A stretch of DNA of 64,000 nt. It comes from JAPSGB01 sp963775185 (lineage in GTDB: Bacteria > Myxococcota_A > Polyangia > Polyangiales > Polyangiaceae). Where the stretch lies: NCBI GenBank assembly GCA_963775185.1, contig CAVZIE010000018.1:248001-312000 (forward strand), given 5' to 3'. Shown piece after piece: positions 29,375-38,138 of this stretch. The notes beneath the pieces were generated by a model, which saw nothing but the letters and a program-made list of their open reading frames with translations, was not told the origin of the DNA and ran no database searches. A program made the position numbers and the translations under genes. The number at the start of each line of letters is the position of its first letter. The stretch's first letter is position 1.

Positions 29375-31134
29375 CGCGCCTGGCGTAGCTTCGACAGATC
29401 GAGAATCACGATCGAGCCGTCGCGGTAGACGCTGGCATTCGCGAGCTGTTGCTCCACTTCGAAGCGTCTGCCCCGCGCACGCGAAAACGCCGCGCCGATG
29501 TCGCTCTCGAAGGGGCGGAAGTAGCGGGGCGGGCGGCGGAGATAGCCGAGGTTCACAACCAGGTGCGTCACGCCGAACTTGTCGCGCAAGCGCAGCAGCG
29601 GCTCCGGCGTGGTGGCGAAGTAGGCGGCAATGAGCGCTCGCATCCGTTCGCGCATCATCAGCGTGAAGCCCGTGTGGAACGGCATCATCGTCTCCTGCGA
29701 GAGCAGGATCTTGCGCCGCGCCACGTACGGGACGTTGTCCATCTCCGGCGGCCAGCCGGCGACCAGCGCGTCCTTGGGCAAGCGCGCGATCGCGTCGTAC
29801 AGCGCTTTTTCGCGCGGCCGCACCGTGATGTCGAGGCCCGCGTTGGAGCTGCCGCGCGAGCCGACGAGGGCGACTAGCGCGATGTTGCAGCCGAGGACCG
29901 CGACGGGGATCAGCCGCTTCGCCCGCGGCCGATCGGAGCCGAAGGGAAGCAGTCCTCTGAACGCCGGCGCGATCAGGATGATGGCCAGCAGCGGCACGGT
30001 GTAGACCACGTAGCGCTGCGGCAGGAAGAAGCGCGGATTCAACGGCAGCGAGATCAGATGGCCGGTGATCGCGGCCGCGAGCAGAAGCAAGACGCGGCGC
30101 GCTTCCGCACGTTGGCTCGCCAGCCTGGCCCAGCCAAACCCGATCACGACCACCACGAGCTCGAACAGGGCCTCCCTGCGCGACCGATCCGGCGCGCTGT
30201 CGAGCCACTTCCGCGCGGACTCGACCACCGGTTTGCCGCCGCCGAAGACGGCCTTGCGGATATACCCCGGCGCGGCATCGACGAAGCTGGGGAACGGCGG
30301 GCGGTCCTCGCCCCCGAGCCGTCCGCCCGGACCTGCTTCGGGATACTGCAACACCATCGCCGGCGTGATCTGCGCACCGAACGGCCGCAACGCGAGCGCC
30401 ATCGGTGCGAGCACGACGGCAGCGGCGAGCGCGGTGGCCGTGAGGAACACGAGCCGCCGCTTGAGCGACCAGCTGGCGGCATCTCCAGCGTCGTCGCGCC
30501 GGAGCAGCAGCAGCATTCCCGCAAGCGAAAGTCCGACGATCACGGCGATCACCGGATAGAAGGCGGCGGCCAGGACGACCAGGGCGGCGAGCCACCACGC
30601 TCTCCCGAGCGCGAGCGCCGCGGCCGCGCACGCGATGAGCGGATACGCGAAAGCGCGCGCCAAGCCACCGCCCATTCGCGCCAGGAACACGTCGCAGCCG
30701 AGCGCCAGCGCCAGCGCGCCGAACGCGGCGGCCTTGCCGCCGAGCTTGTTGGCGGTCGCCGCAACCGCCACGAGCAACAGCGCGAGCAGCAGATACGGCA
30801 AGAGCTTGCTGAACGCAGCCGCGTCCCAGAGCTTCGCCGCCAGGAAGTACACCGTCCGGAACCCGAGAGGGTCCAGGCTGGTGAAGTAGTGGCTGATGGG
30901 GTCGTTGTTGAAGAGCGCGGCGTCGCCGTCGTGGAAATACGGGAAGATGATGATCCGGACGTCGTCGTTGAAGATCAGCGGATTCGCCGAGTACCGGATG
31001 TGCTGGAGAAGCGCAGGCAGGTAGATCGGCGCGAGCGCCGTCGCGATCACGACCCAAGGCAGCGCGAGCCGCAACCAGGACGGCAGTCGCCCCCACATGC
31101 GCTCGACGCGTTCGACGATTTGGCGGGGCTGCAT
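29371..31134 (-). CDS. GT-C-like polytopic membrane protein
   Basis: 587 residues, ATG at 31134. About 12 helices, with NPLIFNDDVRIIIFPYFHDG after the first helix; the Asp-Asp there sits where GT-C glycosyltransferases carry their catalytic acid loop. The C-terminal soluble part (IARLPKDALVAGWPPEMDNV, FGVTHLVVNLGYLRRPPRYF, VYRDGSIVILDLSKLRQ) resembles the C-terminal domain of uncharacterised myxobacterial membrane proteins. It is probably a sugar transferase using a polyprenyl-phosphate donor. Family membership is only inferred from architecture. It follows the next, larger membrane protein on the same strand after 31 bp. Confidence 0.65.
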   Translation of the reverse strand: MQPRQIVERVERMWGRLPSWLRLALPWVVIATALAPIYLPALLQHIRYSANPLIFNDDVRIIIFPYFHDGDAALFNNDPISHYFTSLDPLGFRTVYFLAAKLWDAAAFSKLLPYLLLALLLVAVAATANKLGGKAAAFGALALALGCDVFLARMGGGLARAFAYPLIACAAAALALGRAWWLAALVVLAAAFYPVIAVIVGLSLAGMLLLLRRDDAGDAASWSLKRRLVFLTATALAAAVVLAPMALALRPFGAQITPAMVLQYPEAGPGGRLGGEDRPPFPSFVDAAPGYIRKAVFGGGKPVVESARKWLDSAPDRSRREALFELVVVVIGFGWARLASQRAEARRVLLLLAAAITGHLISLPLNPRFFLPQRYVVYTVPLLAIILIAPAFRGLLPFGSDRPRAKRLIPVAVLGCNIALVALVGSRGSSNAGLDITVRPREKALYDAIARLPKDALVAGWPPEMDNVPYVARRKILLSQETMMPFHTGFTLMMRERMRALIAAYFATTPEPLLRLRDKFGVTHLVVNLGYLRRPPRYFRPFESDIGAAFSRARGRRFEVEQQLANASVYRDGSIVILDLSKLRQAR

Positions 31135-31165
31135 GGTGCGCGACGGCGGACGCTAGCACGGCGGG

Positions 31166-33544
31166 TCAGCGCCGCATCCAGAGCGTGTCCTTGCCGCCGG
31201 TGGTGCGCGTCGCGATCTGCTGGAACGACCGGGAGAGCTCCGCTGGCGCGCCAACCCGGCAGCCCCGGACGACCACCGCGAACCCGACCTGATCGAGGAG
31301 CTTGGCGGCCTCCGCGGCGCTTGCGGGCTGCCGCGGTTTCGGGAAGTGACGGCGGTCTGGTCCGAGATCCGGAACGCGGAGATCCGCCAACTTGTACAGT
31401 CCCGTGTCGTAGTTGCGCGGGCAGCCGAACACGACGACGTTGTCGTTGAAGGTGGCGGGCGGCGGCTCGAGCGGCATCTCGCCCAGCACCGAGCGGCCCA
31501 GCTTGACCTGGTGGACCGTGTACCGATTCGCGAAGCCGTGGAACACGATGTCGGACGCGACGCTGTCGAGCGCCCGGACGTCGTTCCGCCAGTACAGGTG
31601 CGTCACGTGCATGCCGTGCAGCACGTCGTACACCTCGCGGAACGACCGCATGTAGCCGTAGCTAAGCCCGTACTGCCAACCGGGCACGTCGGTGACGGAG
31701 GCGTGCGCCACGCCCAGGCTGCCGTGGAAGCCGTGCAGCAGGACCGTCGCGTCCTGGGGCAGCCGCTTGCCCAATGCCTGCATCTCGCCTTGCACGACCA
31801 AGCGCGTGCCGAACTTCTTCTGGAAGCCGCCGGCGAGCAGGTCCACCACCTTCTTGATCGGCGAGCCCGACATGGCGTGGGTCGGGAAGAAGTACACATC
31901 CCCGCCCCAGATGACTTGTAGCGCGACCAGCAGCGACAGCGCGCCACGCACGACGTGTCGTCCCGAGCGCCACACGAGCACCAGCATGGCCGCCGTGGCC
32001 GCGGCGATGACCGGCATGATCGCCTGCAGATAGCGGTCCTGATGATGCACCCAGTACCAGGCCAGGAGTCCCACGTGGACCCAGATCACCAGACCCCAGA
32101 CGCGCGCCGTCTTCTTCACGAACGGCAGACACAGGATGAGCAGCGTGAACAGCGACCCAAAGACCGGGAACTTCCCGTGGAACTGCTCCCAGTCGTTCGG
32201 CAAGAACGAGAACGTCGCCAGCACCTCGATGGACTTCTTCACGCCCTCCAGGTTGTGGTGCGGGTGCCAGGTCTGCAGCATGTACACGCGGTGCGTGTAC
32301 GCCGCGTCCGGCACCCAGGGTCGATGCGGGAAGAAGCGGGCCAGCACCGGGTACAGCGGATCGCCGTACCACACGAGGTTCCTGAGCCAGTGCGGCGCCG
32401 ACACGACGAGCGCGGAAAGCGCGGCTGCCAGCGGTCCCAGGTACCAGTTGCCGCGGGCGGCCGGCGAAAGCTTTCGCCGCGCGGCGCGCACGGCAAGCCA
32501 CGCCGCGCGCGCCGCGATCGCCAGGATCGGGAACGGCACCAGCAAGAGCGCGCCCGTGTACTTGGTGATGGTCGCGCCGGCCAACGCGACACCGAGCGCC
32601 GCGCAATAGCGCGGCTTCAAGTCGCGCCACGCACGGATCAGGAACAGCGCGATCGGCACGCCCCACATGGCGGACAGATGATCCGCGCCGCCGCTCAGGT
32701 TCGAGTCGTACAGCAGCACACCGGGAAACAGAAACCGCACCGCCCACACCAGGCGCGGATCCGCGCGCGGAACCAGCTGCCGCACGATCGCGCCGATCCC
32801 GATCACCGTGGTGATCAGGAACACCGCGAACTCGATGTGCATGCAGAGCTCCATGTGATCGAAGAGGAGACTCTTCGGCAGCAGGAACGCCCACGTGTAC
32901 AAGAAGCTGCCGAAATGCGGCCCGGTCGCGAAGTTGTTCGCGTCCCCGAAGCGATGCACGCGGCCCGACGCGACGAAGTCCTCCGCCAGCCCCATGTGCA
33001 TCCAGCGCGCGTCGAACGCCGCGTTCTCTGGCGACAGGATCACGAAGTAGAGCATCCCGAACGCCGCACAACCGAACGCCACCGCGGCGTAGCCGGCGAA
33101 GCCCAGCGCGGGGCGCTTCCGGCGCGTCGCCCGGAGGTGCCGCACGTAGCGCCGCGTCATCCTCCACAACGAAGGCAGGCCCGGACCGCCGGCCACAAGC
33201 GGCAAGACGAAGAACAGCACCCAGTGATACAGGTGCAGGAGCCCCGCCAGGAACATCAGGATCTCGAAGCCGAGGATCCCGAAGCAGAACGCCACCGCGT
33301 AGTGCTCCAGCGCCGGCAACGTGCGGCTCACGAGCCTGCGCACGATCACGTGACCGAGCGAAAGCGCGCTCACGCACAGCGCCAGCGTCGCAAGCCAGTA
33401 ACCCGCGTAGCGCCAGAACAGCCACGCCTTGATCGCGTACTGGCGATTGACGACCCAGCCGAACAGCAGCGCGCCGGCGATCAGAACCAGCACCATGGCG
33501 GCCCGCCGTCCACGGTCCAGCCAGCGTCTCGTTCCGGGGGTCAT
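31166..33544 (-). CDS. Large polytopic membrane protein, possible GT-C glycosyltransferase
   Basis: 792 residues from ATG 33544; a longer frame to 33697 crosses the divergent gene's start and is unlikely. About 13 helices. SPENAAFDARWMHMGLAEDF early and SGGADHLSAMWGVPIALFL with ITKYTGALLLVPFPILAIAA resemble PMT-like and ArnT-like enzymes, which have an acidic residue in the first large outer loop. The C-terminal domain is soluble and contains YWRNDVRALDSVASDIVF. A glycosyltransferase role fits the neighbourhood, but no signature is decisive. It shares a 94-bp divergent region with the polyprenol-mannose-synthase-like gene. Confidence 0.6.
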   Translation of the reverse strand: MTPGTRRWLDRGRRAAMVLVLIAGALLFGWVVNRQYAIKAWLFWRYAGYWLATLALCVSALSLGHVIVRRLVSRTLPALEHYAVAFCFGILGFEILMFLAGLLHLYHWVLFFVLPLVAGGPGLPSLWRMTRRYVRHLRATRRKRPALGFAGYAAVAFGCAAFGMLYFVILSPENAAFDARWMHMGLAEDFVASGRVHRFGDANNFATGPHFGSFLYTWAFLLPKSLLFDHMELCMHIEFAVFLITTVIGIGAIVRQLVPRADPRLVWAVRFLFPGVLLYDSNLSGGADHLSAMWGVPIALFLIRAWRDLKPRYCAALGVALAGATITKYTGALLLVPFPILAIAARAAWLAVRAARRKLSPAARGNWYLGPLAAALSALVVSAPHWLRNLVWYGDPLYPVLARFFPHRPWVPDAAYTHRVYMLQTWHPHHNLEGVKKSIEVLATFSFLPNDWEQFHGKFPVFGSLFTLLILCLPFVKKTARVWGLVIWVHVGLLAWYWVHHQDRYLQAIMPVIAAATAAMLVLVWRSGRHVVRGALSLLVALQVIWGGDVYFFPTHAMSGSPIKKVVDLLAGGFQKKFGTRLVVQGEMQALGKRLPQDATVLLHGFHGSLGVAHASVTDVPGWQYGLSYGYMRSFREVYDVLHGMHVTHLYWRNDVRALDSVASDIVFHGFANRYTVHQVKLGRSVLGEMPLEPPPATFNDNVVVFGCPRNYDTGLYKLADLRVPDLGPDRRHFPKPRQPASAAEAAKLLDQVGFAVVVRGCRVGAPAELSRSFQQIATRTTGGKDTLWMRR

Positions 33545-33638
33545 GCGGGAGGGGGCCCGAGGGCGCGGGGAGTATACTCCACGCGGTTTGGACGCCAGCC
33601 CTTGCCGCGGGCGCCCTGGATTGATAGTCGCTTCTCGC

Positions 33639-34394
33639 ATGACCGCCCCTGTCGAGTCGAACGACACCGCGCTGGGACGAGACGCGTTGATCGTCACTCC
33701 GACCTACAACGAGCGACGCAACCTCCCGCTGTTCATCCGCGCCACGCTGGAGATCGCGCCGGCCGCGCACATCCTGGTTGTCGACGACGGCTCGCCAGAC
33801 GGCACCGGCGAGGTGGCCGACCGGATCGCCGCGGAGGACCCGCGGGTCCGTGTCATGCACCGTCCCAGCAAGCAGGGCCTCGGCACGGCGTACACCCAGG
33901 CGTTCGCGAAGGGACTGGGCGAGGGCTACCAGTACTTCTTCGAGATGGACGCGGATCTCTCCCACGACCCGGAGTACCTGCCCGCGTTCTTCCAGGCGTT
34001 CCGCGACGGCGCCGATGTGGTCGTAGGCTCGCGCAACATTCCCGGTGGCGACGTGGAAGGCTGGGGCCCGGGACGTCACATCTTGAGCAAGGGCGGGTCG
34101 CTCTACTCGCGCACCATCCTGGGCGTGTCCGTGAAGGATCTGACCACCGGCTACAAGGCCTTCACGCGCGACGCGCTGCTCGCCATCGATCTCTCGAGCG
34201 TGCAGTCCAACGGCTACTCGTTCCAGATCGAGACCACCTACCGCGCCGTCCGCAAGGGCCTCACCGTGCGCGAGGTGCCGATCGTGTTCGTCGACCGCCG
34301 CGTCGGCGAGAGCAAGATGAGCCGGAAGATCTTCGCCGAAGCGATCTTGATGGTGTGGCGCCTGCGCCTCGCCGCCGCGCGCGGCGAGATGTGA
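33639..34394 (+). CDS. Polyprenol monophosphomannose synthase-like glycosyltransferase (GT2)
   Basis: 251 residues, ATG at 33639. LIVTPTYNERRNLPLFIRAT, HILVVDDGSPDGTGEVAD, FEMDADLSHDPEYLP (DXD) and VGSRNIPGGDVEGWGPGRH are nearly textbook for the soluble dolichol/polyprenol-phosphate mannose synthases (Ppm1/DPM1 type). KDLTTGYKAF, GYSFQIETTYRA and FVDRRVGESKMS complete the signature. Unlike the GT2 at 26776, it lacks C-terminal membrane helices. It should make polyprenyl-phosphate mannose, the donor for PMT-like enzymes. Mannose as the sugar is inferred from family only. Confidence 0.9.
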   Translation: MTAPVESNDTALGRDALIVTPTYNERRNLPLFIRATLEIAPAAHILVVDDGSPDGTGEVADRIAAEDPRVRVMHRPSKQGLGTAYTQAFAKGLGEGYQYFFEMDADLSHDPEYLPAFFQAFRDGADVVVGSRNIPGGDVEGWGPGRHILSKGGSLYSRTILGVSVKDLTTGYKAFTRDALLAIDLSSVQSNGYSFQIETTYRAVRKGLTVREVPIVFVDRRVGESKMSRKIFAEAILMVWRLRLAAARGEM

Positions 34395-34453
34395 CCGCCA
34401 GCCACCCTCGCGACGCTCCCGGCCGACCCGACCGCGGATCAGGCCAGCCTGGA

Positions 34454-34473
34454 TGCCGGCCCGGCGCGGAATC
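34454..34473 (+). repeat. Dispersed 20-bp palindromic repeat, copy 10
   Basis: TGCCGGCCCGGCGCGGAATC. Part of a 47-bp segment (34454-34500) repeated at 34732-34778. Confidence 0.8.
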
Positions 34474-34731
34474 TCCGGGCACGCGCGTTGCAGTCCGACG
34501 TGCAAGCCTGCGGCGCGACATCAACAGCAAGGGGCGTGACCCCATCCTTGCCGCGTCCTGTGCATTCGCTTCCCCGTATCTAGCCCGTCTCTCTCCCTGC
34601 GGAGCCGCCCGCATCAGGCAAGTTCCGCGCGCGCGTGCGTAGGCCAGCAGCATCGCCGCCATCGCCGAGCGCGCGTGCACCCGGGTCTTCGCGAGCTTCC
34701 GGTCATCCCGACCACTGATCCGCAGCCCGGG

Positions 34732-34751
34732 TGCCGGTCCGGCGCGGAATC
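34732..34751 (+). repeat. Dispersed 20-bp palindromic repeat, copy 11
   Basis: TGCCGGTCCGGCGCGGAATC. Second member of the 47-bp duplication; the shared tail ends GCGCGTTGCAGTCCGA. Confidence 0.85.
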
Positions 34752-34956
34752 ACCTGGTGCGCGCGTTGCAGTCCGATGCGGGCATGGCTCGATTCGTCTG
34801 GTTCGCCGTCGCCGCGCTGATCGTCGCGTGCGCCGGCTTCGCGTGTCGCGTCGTGCGGCGCGTGTCGACCGTGCGCGGCGCCAGATCCGACAGCAGCGGA
34901 GGACGGACATGCCCGGGCAAGTGGGGTCGAAGTGTCGGGTCGCGCTCGCGCGGCGC

Positions 34957-34976
34957 GGTTCCGCGCCGGACCGGCA
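34957..34976 (-). repeat. Dispersed 20-bp palindromic repeat, copy 12
   Basis: GGTTCCGCGCCGGACCGGCA on the plus strand, exact reverse complement of the consensus. With the preceding GGCGC it forms the stem GGCGCGG-TT-CCGCGCC. Ends 49 bp before aguB. Confidence 0.85.
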
Positions 34977-35025
34977 ACCCACCCCTGGCCTTCGACCGGC
35001 TGTGGCACTACCTTCCGCTCCGATC

Positions 35026-35904
35026 ATGAAGGCGGACAGGGTGACTCTCGGGCTGGTGCAGATGTCCACGGCCGGCGACCGCGCGAAGAACGTGGCGAAG
35101 GCCGTGGAGCGCATCGGGGAGGCGGCGGCGCGCGGGGCGCAGTTGGTGTGCCTGCAGGAGCTGTTCGCCGGGCCGTACTTCTGCCAGGTGGAAGACCAGG
35201 CGCTGTTCGATCTGGCGGAGCCGATCCCGGGGCCCACCACGGCCGCGGTGGCAGCGGCGGCGAAGCAGCACGGCGTCACGGTGGTGGCGAGCGTGTTCGA
35301 GAAGCGCGCGGCGGGGCTCTATCACAACACGGCGCTCGTCTATGGGCCGAACGGGGACGAGCTCGGGCGCTACCGGAAGATGCACATCCCGGACGACCCG
35401 CTGTTCTACGAGAAGTTCTACTTCACGCCGGGCGATCTCGGCTTCGTCAGCGTGCAGACGCCGCACGTGGCCGCGGGCACGCTGGTGTGCTGGGACCAGT
35501 GGTATCCGGAGGCCGCGCGGCTGACGGCGCTCGCCGGCGCGCAGATCTTGTTCTATCCCACGGCCATCGGCTGGCATCCGGCGGAGAAGGCGGAGTACGG
35601 CGACGCGCAGCTCGCCGCGTGGCAGACGATCCAGAAGAGCCACGCCATCGCCAACGGCGTGTTCGTGTGCGCGGTGAACCGCGTCGGTCACGAGGGGCCC
35701 AAGGACGGCGGCATCGAGTTCTGGGGGCACTCGTTCGTGTGCGATCCGTTCGGCACGGTGATCGCCGAGGCCGGCCAGGGCGAGGACGTGCTGGTCGTGG
35801 AGTGCGATCTCGCCAAGCAGGAAGAGGTGCGGCGCGGCTGGCCGTTCCTGCGCGACCGCCGCATCGACGCGTACGCCGGCCTCGGAGCGCGCTTCGGCAA
35901 ATGA
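35026..35904 (+). CDS. aguB: N-carbamoylputrescine amidase
   Basis: 292 residues, ATG at 35026. Nitrilase-superfamily hydrolase with the Glu-Lys-Cys triad at Glu45 (CLQELFAGPYF), Lys118 (RYRKMHIPDDP) and Cys155 (LVCWDQWYPEAAR). YEKFYFTPGD is characteristic of the plant/bacterial N-carbamoylputrescine amidase group. It hydrolyses N-carbamoylputrescine to putrescine, CO2 and ammonia in the cytosol. Its TGA overlaps the ATG of aguA (ATGA), so both steps of the agmatine route are translationally coupled. That pairing strongly supports the substrate assignment over other nitrilases. Confidence 0.93.
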   Translation: MKADRVTLGLVQMSTAGDRAKNVAKAVERIGEAAARGAQLVCLQELFAGPYFCQVEDQALFDLAEPIPGPTTAAVAAAAKQHGVTVVASVFEKRAAGLYHNTALVYGPNGDELGRYRKMHIPDDPLFYEKFYFTPGDLGFVSVQTPHVAAGTLVCWDQWYPEAARLTALAGAQILFYPTAIGWHPAEKAEYGDAQLAAWQTIQKSHAIANGVFVCAVNRVGHEGPKDGGIEFWGHSFVCDPFGTVIAEAGQGEDVLVVECDLAKQEEVRRGWPFLRDRRIDAYAGLGARFGK

Positions 35905-37015
35905 AGACGCCGCGTGAGCTCGGCTTCCGCATGCCCGCGGAGTGGGAGCCGCACGTCGCCACGTGGCTCGCGTGGCCGCACAACGTGCGCGATTGGCCCG
36001 GCAAGTTCGGCACCATCCCGTGGGTGTTCGCGGAGATGGCGCGCGCGCTCTGCCGCGGCGAGCGCGTGCGCTTCATCACCCAGGGCGATCTCGAGCAAGC
36101 GCGCGCGAGCCACGTGCTGCGCAGCGCCGGCGTCGATCTCGCGCAGATCGACTTCGTGCGCGCCGCCACCGACCGCAGCTGGACGCGCGACTTCATGCCG
36201 CTCTGCGTGGTGCGCACCGCCAAGCGCGGCAGCGAGATGGGCGCCGTCAAATGGCGCTTCAACGGCTGGGCGCGCTACGCGAACCACAAGAGCGACGAGG
36301 CCGCCGGCCAGAGCGTCGCCAAGCGTTTCGCCAAGCGCGCGTGGTCACCGCGCATCGTGCTCGAGGGCGGCGCCATCGACGTGGACGGCGAAGGCACGCT
36401 CATGGCCACCGAGGAGTGCCTGCTCACTGGCCGCCAGGCGCGTAGCCGCGAGCTCGGCAAGGCCGGCATCGAGCGCGCGCTCGTCGGACTACCTGGGCGT
36501 CGACCAAGGTGCTGTGGCTGCCGGCGGGCATCGCCGGCGACGACACCGCGGGCCACACCGACGACTTCGTGCGCTTCGTCGGCCCCGCGCGCGTCGTGCT
36601 GTGCCGCGAAGCGAACCCCAGCGACGCCAACCACCGCACGCTCGAAGCCGCGCGCGAGCGCCTCCAAAGCATGACCGACGCCGCGGGCCGCCGCCTCGAG
36701 ATCATCCCGCTGCCGATGCCCGCGCCGGTCACCTTCACCGGCCAGCGCCTGCCCGCCAGCTACGCGAACTTCTACATCGGCAACGAGAGCGTGCTCGTCC
36801 CGACCTTCAACGATCCGCTCGACCGCACCGCCCTCGGCATCCTGTCGGAGCTCTTCCCGGATCGCCGCGTGGTCGGCATCCACGCCGTCGATCTCGTGCT
36901 CGGCCTCGGCACGATCCACTGCTCTACGCAGCAAGAGCCGCTGCCGGGCTACGCGTTTCCGCGCCGCCCCGACACCAAGAAGCAGCCGAAGAAGAAGCCC
37001 GCCAAGCCGGCGTGA
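35901..37015 (+). CDS. aguA: Agmatine deiminase (two close single-base frame breaks)
   Basis: ATG at 35901 overlaps the aguB stop. It converts agmatine to N-carbamoylputrescine. LGFRMPAEWEPHVATWLAWP, TDRSWTRDFMP, LEGGAIDVDGEGTLMATEEC, GDDTAGHTDDFVRF and the C-terminal GLGTIHCSTQQEP with the nucleophilic Cys show a full peptidyl-arginine-deiminase-fold enzyme. Two apparent one-base insertions lie about 20 bp apart: near 36483 (before SDYLGV) and near 36502 (before TKVLWLPAG). Removing both gives a continuous protein of usual length (about 370 residues). A true double mutation would inactivate it. With aguB it forms the arginine-decarboxylase-dependent putrescine route. Confidence 0.88.
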
Positions 37016-37030
37016 GTTCTGCCAGCGGGA

Positions 37031-37050
37031 TGTCGGTCCGGCGCGGAACC
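37031..37050 (+). repeat. Dispersed 20-bp palindromic repeat, copy 13
   Basis: TGTCGGTCCGGCGCGGAACC followed by CCGCGC, giving stem GCGCGG-AACC-CCGCGC. Sits in the 52-bp gap between two convergent genes, where it may act as a bidirectional terminator. Confidence 0.85.
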
Positions 37051-37067
37051 CCGCGCATCGCCGGCGC

Positions 37068-37973
37068 TCAGTGATCCTTCGCGCAGCGGAAGCCGAGCGT
37101 GATGTCGGCGAACAGCGGCTGGACGGACGCGCGGCGCTTGGGCGAGGCGTCGTCGACCTTGGACGTCTGCCAGTTGCCGCCGCGGATGCTGAGCACGGTG
37201 GTCGCGGACGACGCGTCCGGGGGCTTCGGATATGGGCCGTAGGTCGTCGATGTCCACTCGCTGAGATCGCCGGCCATGTCGGACAGGTCGAAGGCGCCGG
37301 GCGGCGTGGCCGCGACCTTGCACGGCGCTTTCTGCTTCCAGCAGTCGTTGTTGGCGTTCGGCGGATCGTTTCCCCACGGAAAGGCGAGCTTGTCTTCGCC
37401 GCCGGTCGCGGCGAATTCCCATTCCGCCTCGGTCGGCAGACGCCGGCCCTTCCACTCGCAGTACTTCTGCGCGAGCTCGTGGTCCACGCAGTTCAGCGGC
37501 AGGTTCGCGTTGTCCTTCATGGCGCCGGTGCAGAGCTCGCTGCGCTTGTCGTGGGCCTGCGCCTTCTGCGGTTTGAGCAGCTGCACTTCCGTGGGGACGG
37601 GATCGCAGATCGCGTTCTTCACGCACGCCTGGTACTCGCCGACCGTCACCTCGTGCTTGTCCAAGCAGTAGGCGAGCAGCTCCACCTTGTGCTGCGGGTG
37701 CTCGTCGGCGCGACCTACACCGTCAGGCGATCCCATCCACAACGTACCGGCGTCGACCTTGGACATGCCGTCCGGGCAACTACCGCTGTCGGCGCTCGCC
37801 GAAGAGCTGTCCGGTGTGTCGTCGGAGGTCGGGGCCGCGCCCGCGGCCGGCGCTGCCGTCGAGGCCGCGGTGGGCGAGGGGGCGGACGGAGGCGTCTCCG
37901 GGGTGGGCGCGGATCCGCCGCAAGCGGCGATTGTGCAGAGCAGCGGCAGCAGGGTCAGCGACGTCGCGCGCAT
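37068..37973 (-). CDS. FGE/SUMF1-fold lipoprotein, probably non-catalytic
   Basis: 301 residues, ATG at 37973. TSLTLLPLLCTIAACGG is a lipoprotein signal. A Pro/Ala/Ser linker leads to a formylglycine-generating-enzyme-like fold: VDAGTLWMGSPDGVGRADEH, HKVELLAYCLDKHEVTVGEY, GRRLPTEAEWEFAATGG, FDLSDMAGDLSEWTSTTYG, IRGGNWQTSK and a final TLGFRCAKD. The region after RGGNW lacks the catalytic cysteine that follows in true sulfatase-activating FGE (here RRASVQPLFA). It therefore probably serves a binding or structural role, as in many myxobacterial SUMF1-domain lipoproteins. Divergent to the LysM gene with a 165-bp spacer. Confidence 0.85.
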   Translation of the reverse strand: MRATSLTLLPLLCTIAACGGSAPTPETPPSAPSPTAASTAAPAAGAAPTSDDTPDSSSASADSGSCPDGMSKVDAGTLWMGSPDGVGRADEHPQHKVELLAYCLDKHEVTVGEYQACVKNAICDPVPTEVQLLKPQKAQAHDKRSELCTGAMKDNANLPLNCVDHELAQKYCEWKGRRLPTEAEWEFAATGGEDKLAFPWGNDPPNANNDCWKQKAPCKVAATPPGAFDLSDMAGDLSEWTSTTYGPYPKPPDASSATTVLSIRGGNWQTSKVDDASPKRRASVQPLFADITLGFRCAKDH

Positions 37974-38138
37974 GGGCCGTGTTTGGCAGGCGCGCCCGCG
38001 GCGGTCAAGCCGGCTCCGGACGCTCCCGCGAGCCCCAAGATCGCGGGATCCGGCCGTAATCCGCGCGGCGGCCGGGAAAATGATCGCCGCGAAGTTGAAA
38101 GATCTGGTTGCCCGGAGCACTTTGGGGGCGCTTTGCGA

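Larger units (their letters stand above)
34395..35025. other. 631-bp intergenic region with three repeat copies
   Basis: It lies between two plus-strand genes. It holds dispersed-repeat copies 10, 11 and 12 and a 47-bp near-identical duplication around the first two. A frame from 34784 encodes a possible short membrane peptide (RFVWFAVAALIVACAGFACR), but its downstream part runs into repeat copy 12 and looks non-coding. I see no tRNA or terminator. Confidence 0.45.

Noticed and set aside
37068..37973. Sulfatase-activating formylglycine-generating enzyme
   Set aside because: The catalytic cysteine region after RGGNW is not present, and the protein is a lipoprotein. Called FGE-fold only.
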